Assembly: GCA_001701295.1 (NCBI GenBank)
Contig: DAAV01000044.1
Location: 7,302 to 17,617 of the forward strand
Reading direction: 5' to 3'
Length of the DNA stretch: 10,316 nucleotides
From: Bacteroidales bacterium H10
Lineage (GTDB): Bacteria; Bacteroidota; Bacteroidia; Bacteroidales; Muribaculaceae
Below, in pieces: positions 1 through 8,248 of this stretch. The first letter of the stretch is position 1. Each line of letters opens with the position of its first letter. The position numbers were made by a program, and so were the translations under genes. Below the pieces are notes generated by a model that saw only the letters and a list, made by a program, of their open reading frames with translations, was not told where the DNA came from and did not search any database.

Positions 1-146
1 TAAAGAAATCTGCAGACTTTTTAACATTTGGAACCGGAGGCCTTTTATATTGCCTCAAAAGCCTAAATTGACAGTTTTCAGTTATTTCTGAGGTTGAATC
101 AAACGAGATAAAATTACACATTAATAATTATCTAACTTATTAAGGT

Positions 147-3098
147 ATGAGAAAACTCTTTTTAATCTTGATGACGCTCTGTGCGGTCAGCTGGAGTCTT
201 ATGGCCCAGAACCGTACATATAGCGGCACAGTGGTCGATGCGGGCAACAACGAGCCCCTTATCGGCGCAACAGTCATGCCGATCGGCGGAGGGCAGGGCG
301 CTGCCACGGACGTTGACGGTAACTTTACGCTCAGCGTACCGGCAAACGTCAAGTCTGTCAAGGTAAGCTATGTCGGCTATAAGGAGCAGACATTGCCTCT
401 TCACGACAAAATGGTTGTTCGTCTCGCTTCCTCATCCACCAATCTTGATGATGTGGTGGTTATTGCTTATGGTACAGGTACCAAGGAGTCTCTTACAGGT
501 TCTGTCGCGGTTGTCGGTTCTAAGGAAATCGAGGACCGCCCCGTTACTTCGGTTACGGCTGCTCTTGAGGGTAATGCTCCAGGTGTGCAGGTGAACAACT
601 CTACCGGTACGCCCGGATCATCTCCGTCTATCCGTATTCGTGGTTTCAACTCATTCACTTCTACGGCGCAGGCTCCTCTTTATGTAGTCGACGGTATAGT
701 ATACGACGGTAATGTGGCTGATATAAACCCTGCGGATATAGAGTCTATGTCGATTCTTAAGGACGCTGCTTCGTGTGCGCTTTACGGTAACCGTGGTGCC
801 AATGGTGTCATTCTTATCAATACAAAGCGTGCCAAAGGCCAGGGCAAGGTAGATGTTACACTTCAGGTCCGTCAGGGCATGTACACTCGTGCCCTCCCGT
901 TCTATGATAAGCTTGGTGCTGATGATTGGATGGAGTCTTCGCTCGCAGCCTGGTGTCGTGGTGCTGTCACTGCAGATTCTAAAACATACCCGACTTACGA
1001 GGCTGCTTTGGCTAAACGCAAAGATGATTTCGTTCGAACTTTCATGATGGGTCAGAACATCTATGACCGTACCGCAGACGAACTTTTCGATGCTAACGGA
1101 AAGCTTCAGGGTAGCGTCCGCCCCGGATATACGGACCTTGACTGGTGGGATGCTATCTCACGAACAGGTTATCGCGAGGAATACAATATCAATGCCGCAG
1201 GTGCTACCGAAAAATTCGATGCATTCGGTTCTATCGGCTATCTGAAAGAAAACGGTTATACGCTTGGTACAGACTTTAAGCGTTTTAACGGTCGTCTCGT
1301 GGCCAATTATCAGCCGGTGAAATATTTCCGTACAGGTATGAATATTTCGGCTTCTTATTCCAAGTCAGAACTGGGTAACGTCGATTCTGAAGAGCTCGGA
1401 TCAACTTCCAATCCGTTCCTGACAGAATTCAATGCTCCTGTCATGCCTTATTATGCACATGATGAAGAGGGCAACATCCTCCGCAATGACGACGGTACGC
1501 CTCAGTGGAACCTTAGCGGTCTTACTAAGGGTGATAATGTAGCCTGGGATATGCGACTCAACCGCCATGATTATACTACCAACACAATCAACGGTAATAT
1601 ATACGGTACAGCTATCATACCTTACGGTTTTGAGGTTACAGTGCGTGGAGCCATGATGCGTCTCAAACAGGACGGCATCGATTATTCAAATAACCTTGTC
1701 GGCTCGCAGAAGAACAAGGGTGGTCTTGATGTAAGTAACGCTTCATACTTCTCGAATACTTTCTCCCAGTCTCTTACCTGGAATCATGATTACGGTGATC
1801 ACAATATCGATGTTCTTCTCTCTCATGAGAATTATGCTTACGGTTATGATGTTATTTCTTTGAGAAAATCGGGTCAGATGCTCGACGGCAATATTGGTGT
1901 TTCCAATTTCGAATCTAATGATATGTCTCAGCAGAATAAGGCGGAAGTCCGCACCGAATCATATCTTGGCCGTGCACGTTATAACTACGATCAGAAATAC
2001 TTCGGTGAGGTTTCTATCCGTCGCGACGGTACTTCTCGTTTCAAGAAAGACAATCGTTGGGGTACATTCTGGTCTGTCGGTGCAAGCTGGATCATCTCCA
2101 AGGAGAAATTCATGCACAATCTTGACTGGGTGAATTATCTGAAACTTCGTGCCGCTTACGGTGCTGTAGGTAATGATGCCGCCGCCTCCTATTATTCTTA
2201 TTACAACACTTATTATCTGTTCAGCTACGGCAACCTCGGTAATCTTCAGCCTAACAGCATTTCTGCCGACAATCTCAAGTGGGAGTCGACAGAGACTCTT
2301 GACGTGCCCCTTGAAGGTTCTCTCTTTAATGACCGTTTCGATTTCACCATCGGTTATTTCAATAAGAGAAATGCAGACCTTCTTTACAACGTGACGCTTC
2401 CTGCATCGGCAGGTACAACGATCCTCGGTGGTGCCAACCTGCGTGTAATGCAGAATATCGGTACGATGTCCAACTACGGTTGGGAGCTTCAGTTCGGAGT
2501 CGACATTATCCGTAATGCTGATTGGAGATGGCGTTTCAATATAGATGCGTCGTTTGTGAAGAACAAGATTAACAAACTTCCTAACGGTCGTGACATAGCG
2601 AGCCAGGGCCTCTTCCAGGGTAAGTCGATCTACGAAAAGTATACTTACGAATTTGCAGGTGTGGACAGAACTACCGGTCATTCTCTTTATTATATGAATC
2701 CTGAGTCTCCTGATCTTTATTCATATAATGACAACGGCGATAAGGTATATGATAAGAATGCATGGGAATCTAACGTTGCTGCAGCCAAAAAATCAGGTCA
2801 CTATTTTGTTGACGAAAACGGCCGCGAATATACAGACCGTACGCAATACGCTTACCGCAAATGTCTCGGCACAGCCCTTCCGACTGTCTACGGATCATTT
2901 GGTACAAATCTTTCATGGAAAGGTATCAATCTCGGTCTTCTCTTCACTTACAGCCTCGGCGGTAAGTCTACAAACAGCAACTATCAGAGTTTGATGTCTT
3001 TCTCTAACAGCAGTGCCGGTGCGTTGCATAAGGATATTCTCAAATCATGGACACAGGCTCCTGAAGGCTCGACACCTCATTCACAGCTCGAGGACTGA
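147..3098 (+). CDS. SusC/RagA-like TonB-dependent outer-membrane transporter, truncated by in-frame TGA
   Basis: By family, this is the TonB-dependent barrel of a SusCD uptake complex, importing oligosaccharides or peptides across the outer membrane. Seen in the sequence: a signal peptide (residues 1-20, ending SLMA before Q21); a carboxypeptidase-regulatory-like domain (about 24-95, with GTVVDAGNNEPLIGATV and the SYVGY end); a TonB box at 101-109 (DDVVVIAYG); a plug domain (about 115-227, with RIRGFNS, PLYVVDG and the SILKDAASCALYGNRGANGV motif); then a beta-barrel. The frame stops at TGA 3096-3098 after 983 residues. The same frame continues without another stop to 3425, so the intact gene would encode about 1,092 residues, a normal SusC length. 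The missing part includes the last barrel strands, so the product is probably not assembled. The ATG at 147 is supported by the signal peptide directly after it. There is no STN domain, so direct signalling to an anti-sigma factor through the N-terminus is unlikely. Family assignment is certain; functional state is not. Confidence 0.93.
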   Translation: MRKLFLILMTLCAVSWSLMAQNRTYSGTVVDAGNNEPLIGATVMPIGGGQGAATDVDGNFTLSVPANVKSVKVSYVGYKEQTLPLHDKMVVRLASSSTNLDDVVVIAYGTGTKESLTGSVAVVGSKEIEDRPVTSVTAALEGNAPGVQVNNSTGTPGSSPSIRIRGFNSFTSTAQAPLYVVDGIVYDGNVADINPADIESMSILKDAASCALYGNRGANGVILINTKRAKGQGKVDVTLQVRQGMYTRALPFYDKLGADDWMESSLAAWCRGAVTADSKTYPTYEAALAKRKDDFVRTFMMGQNIYDRTADELFDANGKLQGSVRPGYTDLDWWDAISRTGYREEYNINAAGATEKFDAFGSIGYLKENGYTLGTDFKRFNGRLVANYQPVKYFRTGMNISASYSKSELGNVDSEELGSTSNPFLTEFNAPVMPYYAHDEEGNILRNDDGTPQWNLSGLTKGDNVAWDMRLNRHDYTTNTINGNIYGTAIIPYGFEVTVRGAMMRLKQDGIDYSNNLVGSQKNKGGLDVSNASYFSNTFSQSLTWNHDYGDHNIDVLLSHENYAYGYDVISLRKSGQMLDGNIGVSNFESNDMSQQNKAEVRTESYLGRARYNYDQKYFGEVSIRRDGTSRFKKDNRWGTFWSVGASWIISKEKFMHNLDWVNYLKLRAAYGAVGNDAAASYYSYYNTYYLFSYGNLGNLQPNSISADNLKWESTETLDVPLEGSLFNDRFDFTIGYFNKRNADLLYNVTLPASAGTTILGGANLRVMQNIGTMSNYGWELQFGVDIIRNADWRWRFNIDASFVKNKINKLPNGRDIASQGLFQGKSIYEKYTYEFAGVDRTTGHSLYYMNPESPDLYSYNDNGDKVYDKNAWESNVAAAKKSGHYFVDENGREYTDRTQYAYRKCLGTALPTVYGSFGTNLSWKGINLGLLFTYSLGGKSTNSNYQSLMSFSNSSAGALHKDILKSWTQAPEGSTPHSQLED

Positions 3099-3425
3099 AC
3101 TTATCAGATTTCTACCGCCGATGTGGTAGGTGGAATACCTGTTGCCGATACTGAACTTTCTCAGTATAACAACACTTCCTCAAGCCGATTCCTTATTAAT
3201 AATGATTATCTGACTCTGAAGAACCTTAATATCAGTTACGACCTTCCCCAGAAGTGGGTTAATGCGTTGCTGCTCCAGAATATCAATATCGGTTTCTCAG
3301 TAGACAATCTTTTCATTCTTTCAAAACAGAAAGGTTTCAACCCGCAGTACAGCTTCTCCGGAGGTCAGGGCGCATACTACGTGCCTGCAAGAGTATTCTC
3401 GTTCCAGCTTTCTGTTAAATTCTAA
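3099..3425 (+). pseudogene. Detached C-terminal end of the SusC-like barrel, in frame after the TGA
   Basis: These 108 codons continue in the same frame as the gene upstream and end at TAA. They read as an ordinary SusC C-terminus: an SSSRFLINNDYLTLKNLNISY segment, DLPQKWVN, a SVDNLFILSKQKGFNPQYSF segment, and a final RVFSFQLSVKF strand. The terminal Phe is the usual signal read by the barrel-assembly (BAM) machinery. No signal peptide or convincing start codon lies here; the only early candidate is GTG at 3123, so it is unlikely to be translated alone. It is best read with 147-3098 as one gene carrying a nonsense mutation or a sequence error. No insertion, deletion or mobile element is visible at the break. 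Confidence 0.85.
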
Positions 3426-3448
3426 AAATACATAAAGAGTCTAAATTT

Positions 3449-5281
3449 ATGAATGCAAAAAAATTAATATATGCAGCGGCGGTATTGCTGGCGACAGGTT
3501 CGATAAGCTCCTGTTCTGACAATTATCTCCAATTGGCTCCCGAGACTTCCATATCCAATGATGACGTGACGAGTACTGTCAGTGGCGCGAGACTTGCCAT
3601 GATAGGTATCTGTCAGGCAATGTGGCAGCAGTATCAGGATATAGCAGGAGCAGGTGGCAACGGTTATAATTTCATGAATGGTGAGGCGTATATCAATCAC
3701 CGTATGAACGACGCTTTCGGTCCTGATCATCATGTCGGCATGGCCATGTCGCAGTGGGGTTATGAAATTATGACGGGTCAGTCTCCTTGGCAGAAAGACA
3801 ATTACGTCATGAACGTATTGCCTTGGAAATATTGTTATAATCTTATTCAGCAGGCAAATGTGATTCTCAGTGGAATCGATGCTGCGGAAGGAGCAGATGA
3901 CGAGCGCGCTTTTGTGAAGGCTCAGGTCCTGACTCTCCGTGCTCACGGCTACACTAAACTGATGCAGTATTATGCTCCCCGCTGGGAAAACAGCCGTAAC
4001 GGCGAGGCCGTATGTGCTGTGATGCGTACAGCTGGAAATGTTGAGGACGCTCCCCTCTGCACCATGAATGATGTGTTTAAACTGATCTATGACGATTTGA
4101 ACACTGCTATTGAACTTTATCAGAGCAGCGGCTTGAAGAGAGAGACCAAGTGGATGCCTGATCTTAATGTCGCTTACGGTATCTATGCGCGCGCGGCCAT
4201 GATCATTCATGACTATACTACTGCCCAGAAGATGGCTCACAATGCATCCGAAGGTTATGAGGTAATGGATAACAAGACATATATGGGTGGCTTCTATTCA
4301 GATAATAATGACTTTATGTGGGTATCGTCTGAAGTTGAGTCTGACATCTATTATTGGTCTGAGTATTGTATGTTTGCTCCTAATGGAAATTATACGGCGA
4401 AATGGCAGACTCCTGATGGTATAGACTATGATCTTTATCGTCAGCTTGATCCCAATGATATCCGTCGTCAGTGCTATCTGACACCTGATAAGATTGATGT
4501 GCTTGAGGCTGAAAGCAAGACCTACAATCCCGGTAAGATCACTGAAGCGGAGTTCTGGAATCCGGCTTTGGTCAACGCGACGGCCAACTGTGACCTTAGC
4601 ATAGGTCCTTATGCGGCAAACAGAAATGACAGAGATGCAAAATGGGGTCTTTACAATGTGGCTGTATATTATTCAAATTATTATGCACGCAATCTTTTCA
4701 CCGGAGATCTTTCTCTAATGGTCAACCCGGATAGTGAGAGCGGTGATCTGTATGCATATATCTATATTAAGGGTGCAGGAAATGTCCGTCTTTCCAAGAC
4801 TGAATATGCTACCTTGAATTCTATTCCTTTCGGTGCGCAATATAAGATCTGGGCAGTCGCTCCTTACAGCTCGGGAACTTATCCCTTCATGCGTGCTACC
4901 GAAATGAAGCTACTCGAAGCCGAGGCTGCATATTATAATGGAGAGGAAACTACAGCTCTCGCACTGCTCAAGTCTATTAATGATATCCGTATCCCGGGTT
5001 ATTCATTCTCGGGCAGTGGTCAGAAACTTCTTGATGAAATCCGCCTTTGCCGTCGTATCGAACTTTGGGGCGAGGGTTGCAACTGGTCGGACTTCAAACG
5101 TTGGAATCTTCCCATCGAACGTCGTGCATGGGTTCCGAATGATCCTACATCTGGCAACTGGCAGTCGGAGTTCGCAGTCGATACTCCGGTTGATGCAAAC
5201 GGCGGCTGGCGCATGCTAATCCCGAGAAGTGAGATTGAATATAACAAGGCTATTGACAAGAATCTGCTCGAATATAATTAA
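3449..5281 (+). CDS. SusD/RagB-like outer-membrane substrate-binding lipoprotein
   Basis: This is the surface lipoprotein partner of the SusC-like barrel. In the family it forms a lid over the barrel and captures the substrate. The 610-residue protein starts with a lipoprotein signal peptide whose lipobox ends SISSC, with Cys22 as the acylated residue. An N-terminal SusD-like helical (TPR-type) region follows, with the typical YNLIQQANVIL and ALTLRAHGY-like segments (here QVLTLRAHGYTKLMQYY). The C-terminal RagB/SusD signature is clear: RATEMKLLEAEAAYY near residue 481, then RLCRRIELWGEGCNWSDFKRW near 531-551. Length is at the upper end of the usual 500-600. It starts 23 bases after the SusC stop and shares its operon; a terminator follows 33 bases after its TAA. 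No truncation is visible, so it may still be made although its barrel partner is broken. Substrate cannot be inferred. Confidence 0.95.
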   Translation: MNAKKLIYAAAVLLATGSISSCSDNYLQLAPETSISNDDVTSTVSGARLAMIGICQAMWQQYQDIAGAGGNGYNFMNGEAYINHRMNDAFGPDHHVGMAMSQWGYEIMTGQSPWQKDNYVMNVLPWKYCYNLIQQANVILSGIDAAEGADDERAFVKAQVLTLRAHGYTKLMQYYAPRWENSRNGEAVCAVMRTAGNVEDAPLCTMNDVFKLIYDDLNTAIELYQSSGLKRETKWMPDLNVAYGIYARAAMIIHDYTTAQKMAHNASEGYEVMDNKTYMGGFYSDNNDFMWVSSEVESDIYYWSEYCMFAPNGNYTAKWQTPDGIDYDLYRQLDPNDIRRQCYLTPDKIDVLEAESKTYNPGKITEAEFWNPALVNATANCDLSIGPYAANRNDRDAKWGLYNVAVYYSNYYARNLFTGDLSLMVNPDSESGDLYAYIYIKGAGNVRLSKTEYATLNSIPFGAQYKIWAVAPYSSGTYPFMRATEMKLLEAEAAYYNGEETTALALLKSINDIRIPGYSFSGSGQKLLDEIRLCRRIELWGEGCNWSDFKRWNLPIERRAWVPNDPTSGNWQSEFAVDTPVDANGGWRMLIPRSEIEYNKAIDKNLLEYN

Positions 5282-5314
5282 ATCAGAGACCTCCGCGTTT
5301 AGCGTGGTTATATT

Positions 5315-5350
5315 AAAAAACTCCGGCAATGTTTTTGCCGGAGTTTTTTT
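5315..5350 (+). terminator. Intrinsic terminator of the SusCD pair
   Basis: A perfect 15-bp stem pairs 5315-5329 with 5335-5349 around a 5-base loop (TGTTT). Its GC-rich core is CTCCGGCAA with TTGCCGGAG, preceded by six A and followed by seven T. The A and T flanks make it potentially bidirectional. It separates SusCD transcription from the peptidase gene. Confidence 0.93.
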
Positions 5351-5379
5351 GTTTTTTTCAAGTATTTTGATTTACTTTG
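5348..5379 (+). promoter_or_regulatory. Weak candidate promoter for the C10 peptidase
   Basis: TTTG at 5348-5351 and TACTTTG at 5373-5379 are 21 bases apart, resembling the Bacteroidales -33 and -7 elements. The -7 element is one base shorter than TAnnTTTG, and the -33 element overlaps the terminator's T tract. It would give a leader of roughly 110 bases, similar to that of the gene at 8249. Confidence 0.3.
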
Positions 5380-5411
5380 TGAATCTTTCATGTTTTAAGG
5401 GATACATGAAT

Positions 5412-5443
5412 AGACGGTGTATATTTTAAACTTTTTACCGTCT
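5412..5443 (+). repeat. 7-bp perfect inverted repeat in the peptidase leader
   Basis: AGACGGT (5412-5418) and ACCGTCT (5437-5443) are perfect reverse complements separated by 18 AT-rich bases, 52 bases before the peptidase ATG. This could be an operator or a leader hairpin. A match this short can occur by chance. Confidence 0.35.
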
Positions 5444-5494
5444 TGCGCGTTCCCGGTCGTCATATAGTCAAATCAAATTTTAATTCAGTTGTAT

Positions 5495-7939
5495 ATGTCT
5501 AACAGATTAACACTAACGGTTGTAGGACTCGCACTTGCTGCCAGTGCGTTTTCAGCTCCTATTTCTCCGGAAGAGGCTCTTGAGAGAGCTGCTATTTCCG
5601 GTCCATCAAGAATCATGTCCGCATATGGTTCCGGACACGGCCTCGCTTATACGGCGCGTCTTGAAGATGGAGTAGCTTCAGCTTATATATTCACTCCATC
5701 TGATGGCAAAGGCTATACTATACTTAGTGCCGATGATACGGCTGTTCCTGTGCTCGGGTATTCCGATACAGGTGCTGTCGATGTCAATAATCTTCCACCT
5801 TCGCTCGTGTGGTGGCTCAATGAACAAGGCCGCAAAATTAAATATATGCAGGCCAAAGGTATAGATGGATCTTCTGTAAGACCTTATGCACCCGCTGATC
5901 TTTCTCCTTTGATGCCATTGCTCAAAACGACATGGAATCAGGATGCTCCGTATAATGGTCAGACACCGGTAATCAGCGGAACACAGACCCCCACCGGATG
6001 TGTTGCGACATCTTTCGCACAGGTTATGAAATATTTTAATTACCCCGAAAGAGGACAGGGAAGTATTCGTTATATGGATTCATCCGGCCGTAGTCGTACA
6101 ATGAATTTCAACAAAGAGTTTGAATGGGATCAGATGCTTGATAATTATATTGCGGGAAATTATACTCAGGAGCAGGGTGATGCCGTGGCTTTCCTTATGA
6201 AGGCTTGCGGATATTCCGTAGAGATGAATTATGGCATGTATGCATCCGGTGCCGTAAGTATGAAACTTCCTAATGCCGCTATAACTTATTTCAAGTATGA
6301 TGAAGCTACATATTATACTGAACGAGAGTTGTATTCTCTGGATCAATGGACGCGGCTCATATATGACAATATCAAGAATGTCGGCCCTGTAATTTATGAT
6401 GGAAGTTCCGTTGACGGAGGACACTCTTTCGTATGCGATGGGTACGACGGTAACGGATATTTCCATTTCAATTGGGGCTGGGGTGGTATGTCAGATGGAT
6501 ATTACGTTCTTGATTCTTTGAATCCCGAATCTCAAGGTATAGGTGGAGCTGATGGTGGTTTCAATTACAGTCAGGGTATTATTCTCGGGTTGCAGCCTCC
6601 TACAGGAAAGCCTGCGGAACGTCGGCTTTCCAACATGATTGTCTATGGCAATGCTACTGCAAGTTTAAGTGGAGATAATATCCGCTTCAAGGCTGTTGAT
6701 TCAACTCATCCCGGATGGGGAAATGCTTCCTATCGTGACATTGATGTAAGCATAGGAGCTATTTTTACAAAAATTGGAGAATCCGATCCTGTGGCGGAGG
6801 TGAATGGGGTAATGATGAGTTCTGCTGGAAATAGCTTCTCTTCTGTGACATTGTCTACTACTTCATATTGCCCGACATCGAGTATGAATCCTTCGATACC
6901 GGTACCCGCACTTCCGGACGGACAGTACAAAGTGACACTTGCGGCTAAAGATAATGAAGTGGCTGATGCTCCTTGGCAACCTATGGTTTGTCATTGGGGG
7001 GGCGTTAATTATTGTTATCTTACTGTCGAAGGTGGAGATCTGACTGTGTCTTCTGCATCTCCTTCAGTATTGATATTTGAGGATTGCGATATAGCTTCTC
7101 CTTTATATTTGGGTCGGAATGCCAAACTTGTTTCTTCGATAAAGAATGACAGTGATATTCAGTTGTCAATCTGTTTTTCTCCCGTACTTTGCCGTTCAGG
7201 AGTTATTCAGTATCAGGGGGATATGATGCTTGCTACAGTGAATCCGGGTGAGACTCTCGATAAAAGTGCTCTTGTGGCGTTTAGAGCTGCTGACAATGCT
7301 ACTGACACGGGTACCGGTACATATGAACTTAAGATTATCAATCGTGCCGACAATCAGATCATTGGATCGTTCGGAGAATATGAATTATCTTATGTATCAG
7401 GTACGACTCAGGTTGCTCTTGATGAACTTGCGATACTCGATGCTCCCCAGGAAAGTGTCACATCAGGATCCCGTACTTTTGATAATACATATAAAGTAAA
7501 CGATAGCGGAAAATTTGATCTCAACTTTAAATATACTGTTACACAGGGGTATCTGGACACCAGTGTGAGAATTATTGGCGCAAGATACAATCCTGAGACA
7601 TCGAAATTTGAACCGTTTGAGAACGATTTGTATTATGATTTGCCATTCCTTGGAGAAGGCAGCGAGTCGAGTTTGATTATTCCTCTTGATTTTTCTGCAA
7701 TGCCAGTCGGATATGTGTATAGGATTACTGCGTCATACCTTAATAACGGATCCAATAAACTTCTTGGAAGCATATATATGACATTCAATTCAGATTCTGG
7801 TGTAAATGGAATCGAAATTGATCAGTACGCAAATGAAATTCATTATTTCAATTTGCAGGGAGTTGCTGTTGATAATCCGCAGCCCGGTCAGATATTGATT
7901 CGCAAATCGGGTATTAAGACAGAGAAAATCCGTTTTTAA
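5495..7939 (+). CDS. Secreted C10-family (streptopain-like) cysteine peptidase with C-terminal sorting-like tail
   Basis: By family (SpeB, interpain), this is a secreted papain-fold cysteine endopeptidase made as a zymogen. Residues are numbered from ATG 5495, giving 814 aa. A signal peptide ends near ASAFSA (about 17-21). The propeptide (to about 130) carries the typical YTILSADDTAVPVLGYSDTG stretch. The catalytic domain begins around LLKTTWNQDAPYN, whose Gln would form the oxyanion hole. Nucleophile Cys169 lies in PTGCVATSFAQVM, His310 in DGGHSFVCDGY, and the NWGWGG motif follows; the Cys-His spacing of 141 resembles SpeB. About 400 further residues look beta-rich and have no assigned function. 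The last 46 residues (769-814) form a tail with YFNLQG, related to that of the protein at 8249. A TTG two codons upstream (5489) is in frame, but the ATG directly before SNRLTLTVVGLALA is the better start. It has its own terminator, and all key catalytic residues are present. Confidence 0.92.
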   Translation: MSNRLTLTVVGLALAASAFSAPISPEEALERAAISGPSRIMSAYGSGHGLAYTARLEDGVASAYIFTPSDGKGYTILSADDTAVPVLGYSDTGAVDVNNLPPSLVWWLNEQGRKIKYMQAKGIDGSSVRPYAPADLSPLMPLLKTTWNQDAPYNGQTPVISGTQTPTGCVATSFAQVMKYFNYPERGQGSIRYMDSSGRSRTMNFNKEFEWDQMLDNYIAGNYTQEQGDAVAFLMKACGYSVEMNYGMYASGAVSMKLPNAAITYFKYDEATYYTERELYSLDQWTRLIYDNIKNVGPVIYDGSSVDGGHSFVCDGYDGNGYFHFNWGWGGMSDGYYVLDSLNPESQGIGGADGGFNYSQGIILGLQPPTGKPAERRLSNMIVYGNATASLSGDNIRFKAVDSTHPGWGNASYRDIDVSIGAIFTKIGESDPVAEVNGVMMSSAGNSFSSVTLSTTSYCPTSSMNPSIPVPALPDGQYKVTLAAKDNEVADAPWQPMVCHWGGVNYCYLTVEGGDLTVSSASPSVLIFEDCDIASPLYLGRNAKLVSSIKNDSDIQLSICFSPVLCRSGVIQYQGDMMLATVNPGETLDKSALVAFRAADNATDTGTGTYELKIINRADNQIIGSFGEYELSYVSGTTQVALDELAILDAPQESVTSGSRTFDNTYKVNDSGKFDLNFKYTVTQGYLDTSVRIIGARYNPETSKFEPFENDLYYDLPFLGEGSESSLIIPLDFSAMPVGYVYRITASYLNNGSNKLLGSIYMTFNSDSGVNGIEIDQYANEIHYFNLQGVAVDNPQPGQILIRKSGIKTEKIRF

Positions 7940-7963
7940 TGATATAGCATTATAATAAATATG

Positions 7964-8015
7964 GATAGAAATCGGTGCGGCCGTCAAGGGCGCACCAATT
8001 TCTATCTAATTTTTA
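7964..8015 (+). terminator. Intrinsic terminator after the C10 peptidase
   Basis: A long hairpin pairs GATAGAAAT (7964-7972) with ATTTCTATC (7998-8006) and GGTGCG (7974-7979) with CGCACC (7991-7996), with one C/A mismatch between the two blocks. A T-rich tail follows (TAATTTTTAA). The stem starts 25 bases after the peptidase stop. Confidence 0.85.
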
Positions 8016-8099
8016 ATTCGTTGGGATAAATATAAAGAAAGGTATGGAATTACTGAAAATGACAAAAATCATTTTTTTTAAATTTTAGTAATAAAAAAC

Positions 8100-8129
8100 T
8101 TGTGGATTAAAAAATAAATTGTAATTTTG
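8100..8129 (+). promoter_or_regulatory. Bacteroidales-type promoter for the gene at 8249
   Basis: TAATTTTG (8122-8129) matches the -7 consensus TAnnTTTG exactly and is followed by C. TTG (8100-8102) sits 19 bases upstream as the -33 element. The predicted start is near 8136, giving a leader of about 112 bases. The rest of the 309-base gap from 7940 to 8248 is AT-rich and holds only the preceding terminator and the inverted repeat at 8174-8200; no gene is visible. Confidence 0.7.
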
Positions 8130-8173
8130 CATTGTGAGTTATTCAAATACTTTCTACGAGTTAGTATTGAAAA

Positions 8174-8200
8174 ATTTGATTGATACTTTGAGAATCAAAT
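8174..8200 (+). repeat. 8-bp perfect inverted repeat in the 5' leader
   Basis: ATTTGATT (8174-8181) and AATCAAAT (8193-8200) are perfect reverse complements around an 11-base spacer, downstream of the predicted transcription start and 49 bases before the ATG at 8249. It could be an mRNA-stabilising leader hairpin or a repressor site. AT-rich sequence raises the chance of coincidence. Confidence 0.4.
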
Positions 8201-8248
8201 CGTGCAAAATACGAAATTTAATATAAATCTAACTAAAAATTTCAAATT

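Noticed and set aside
1959..2681. Antisense 240-codon open frame within the SusC-like gene
   Set aside because: It lies fully opposite a clearly coding barrel region, and its translation has no signal peptide, motif or family character. It looks like a codon-bias shadow.
3096..3098. TGA as selenocysteine or a reassigned sense codon
   Set aside because: SusC proteins are not selenoproteins, no selenocysteine-insertion hairpin was evident, and no other coding frame here contains an in-frame TGA.
3464..4240. Antisense 258-codon open frame within the SusD-like gene
   Set aside because: It is opposite the N-terminal half of a confidently identified SusD protein, with no recognisable domain and no promoter or terminator of its own.
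5489..5494. TTG start for the C10 peptidase
   Set aside because: The in-frame ATG at 5495 gives a cleaner signal peptide, and the TTG would add only two residues.
5282..5494. C10 peptidase as third gene of the SusCD operon
   Set aside because: A perfect 15-bp terminator hairpin with a seven-T tail lies between them, so co-transcription is unlikely.
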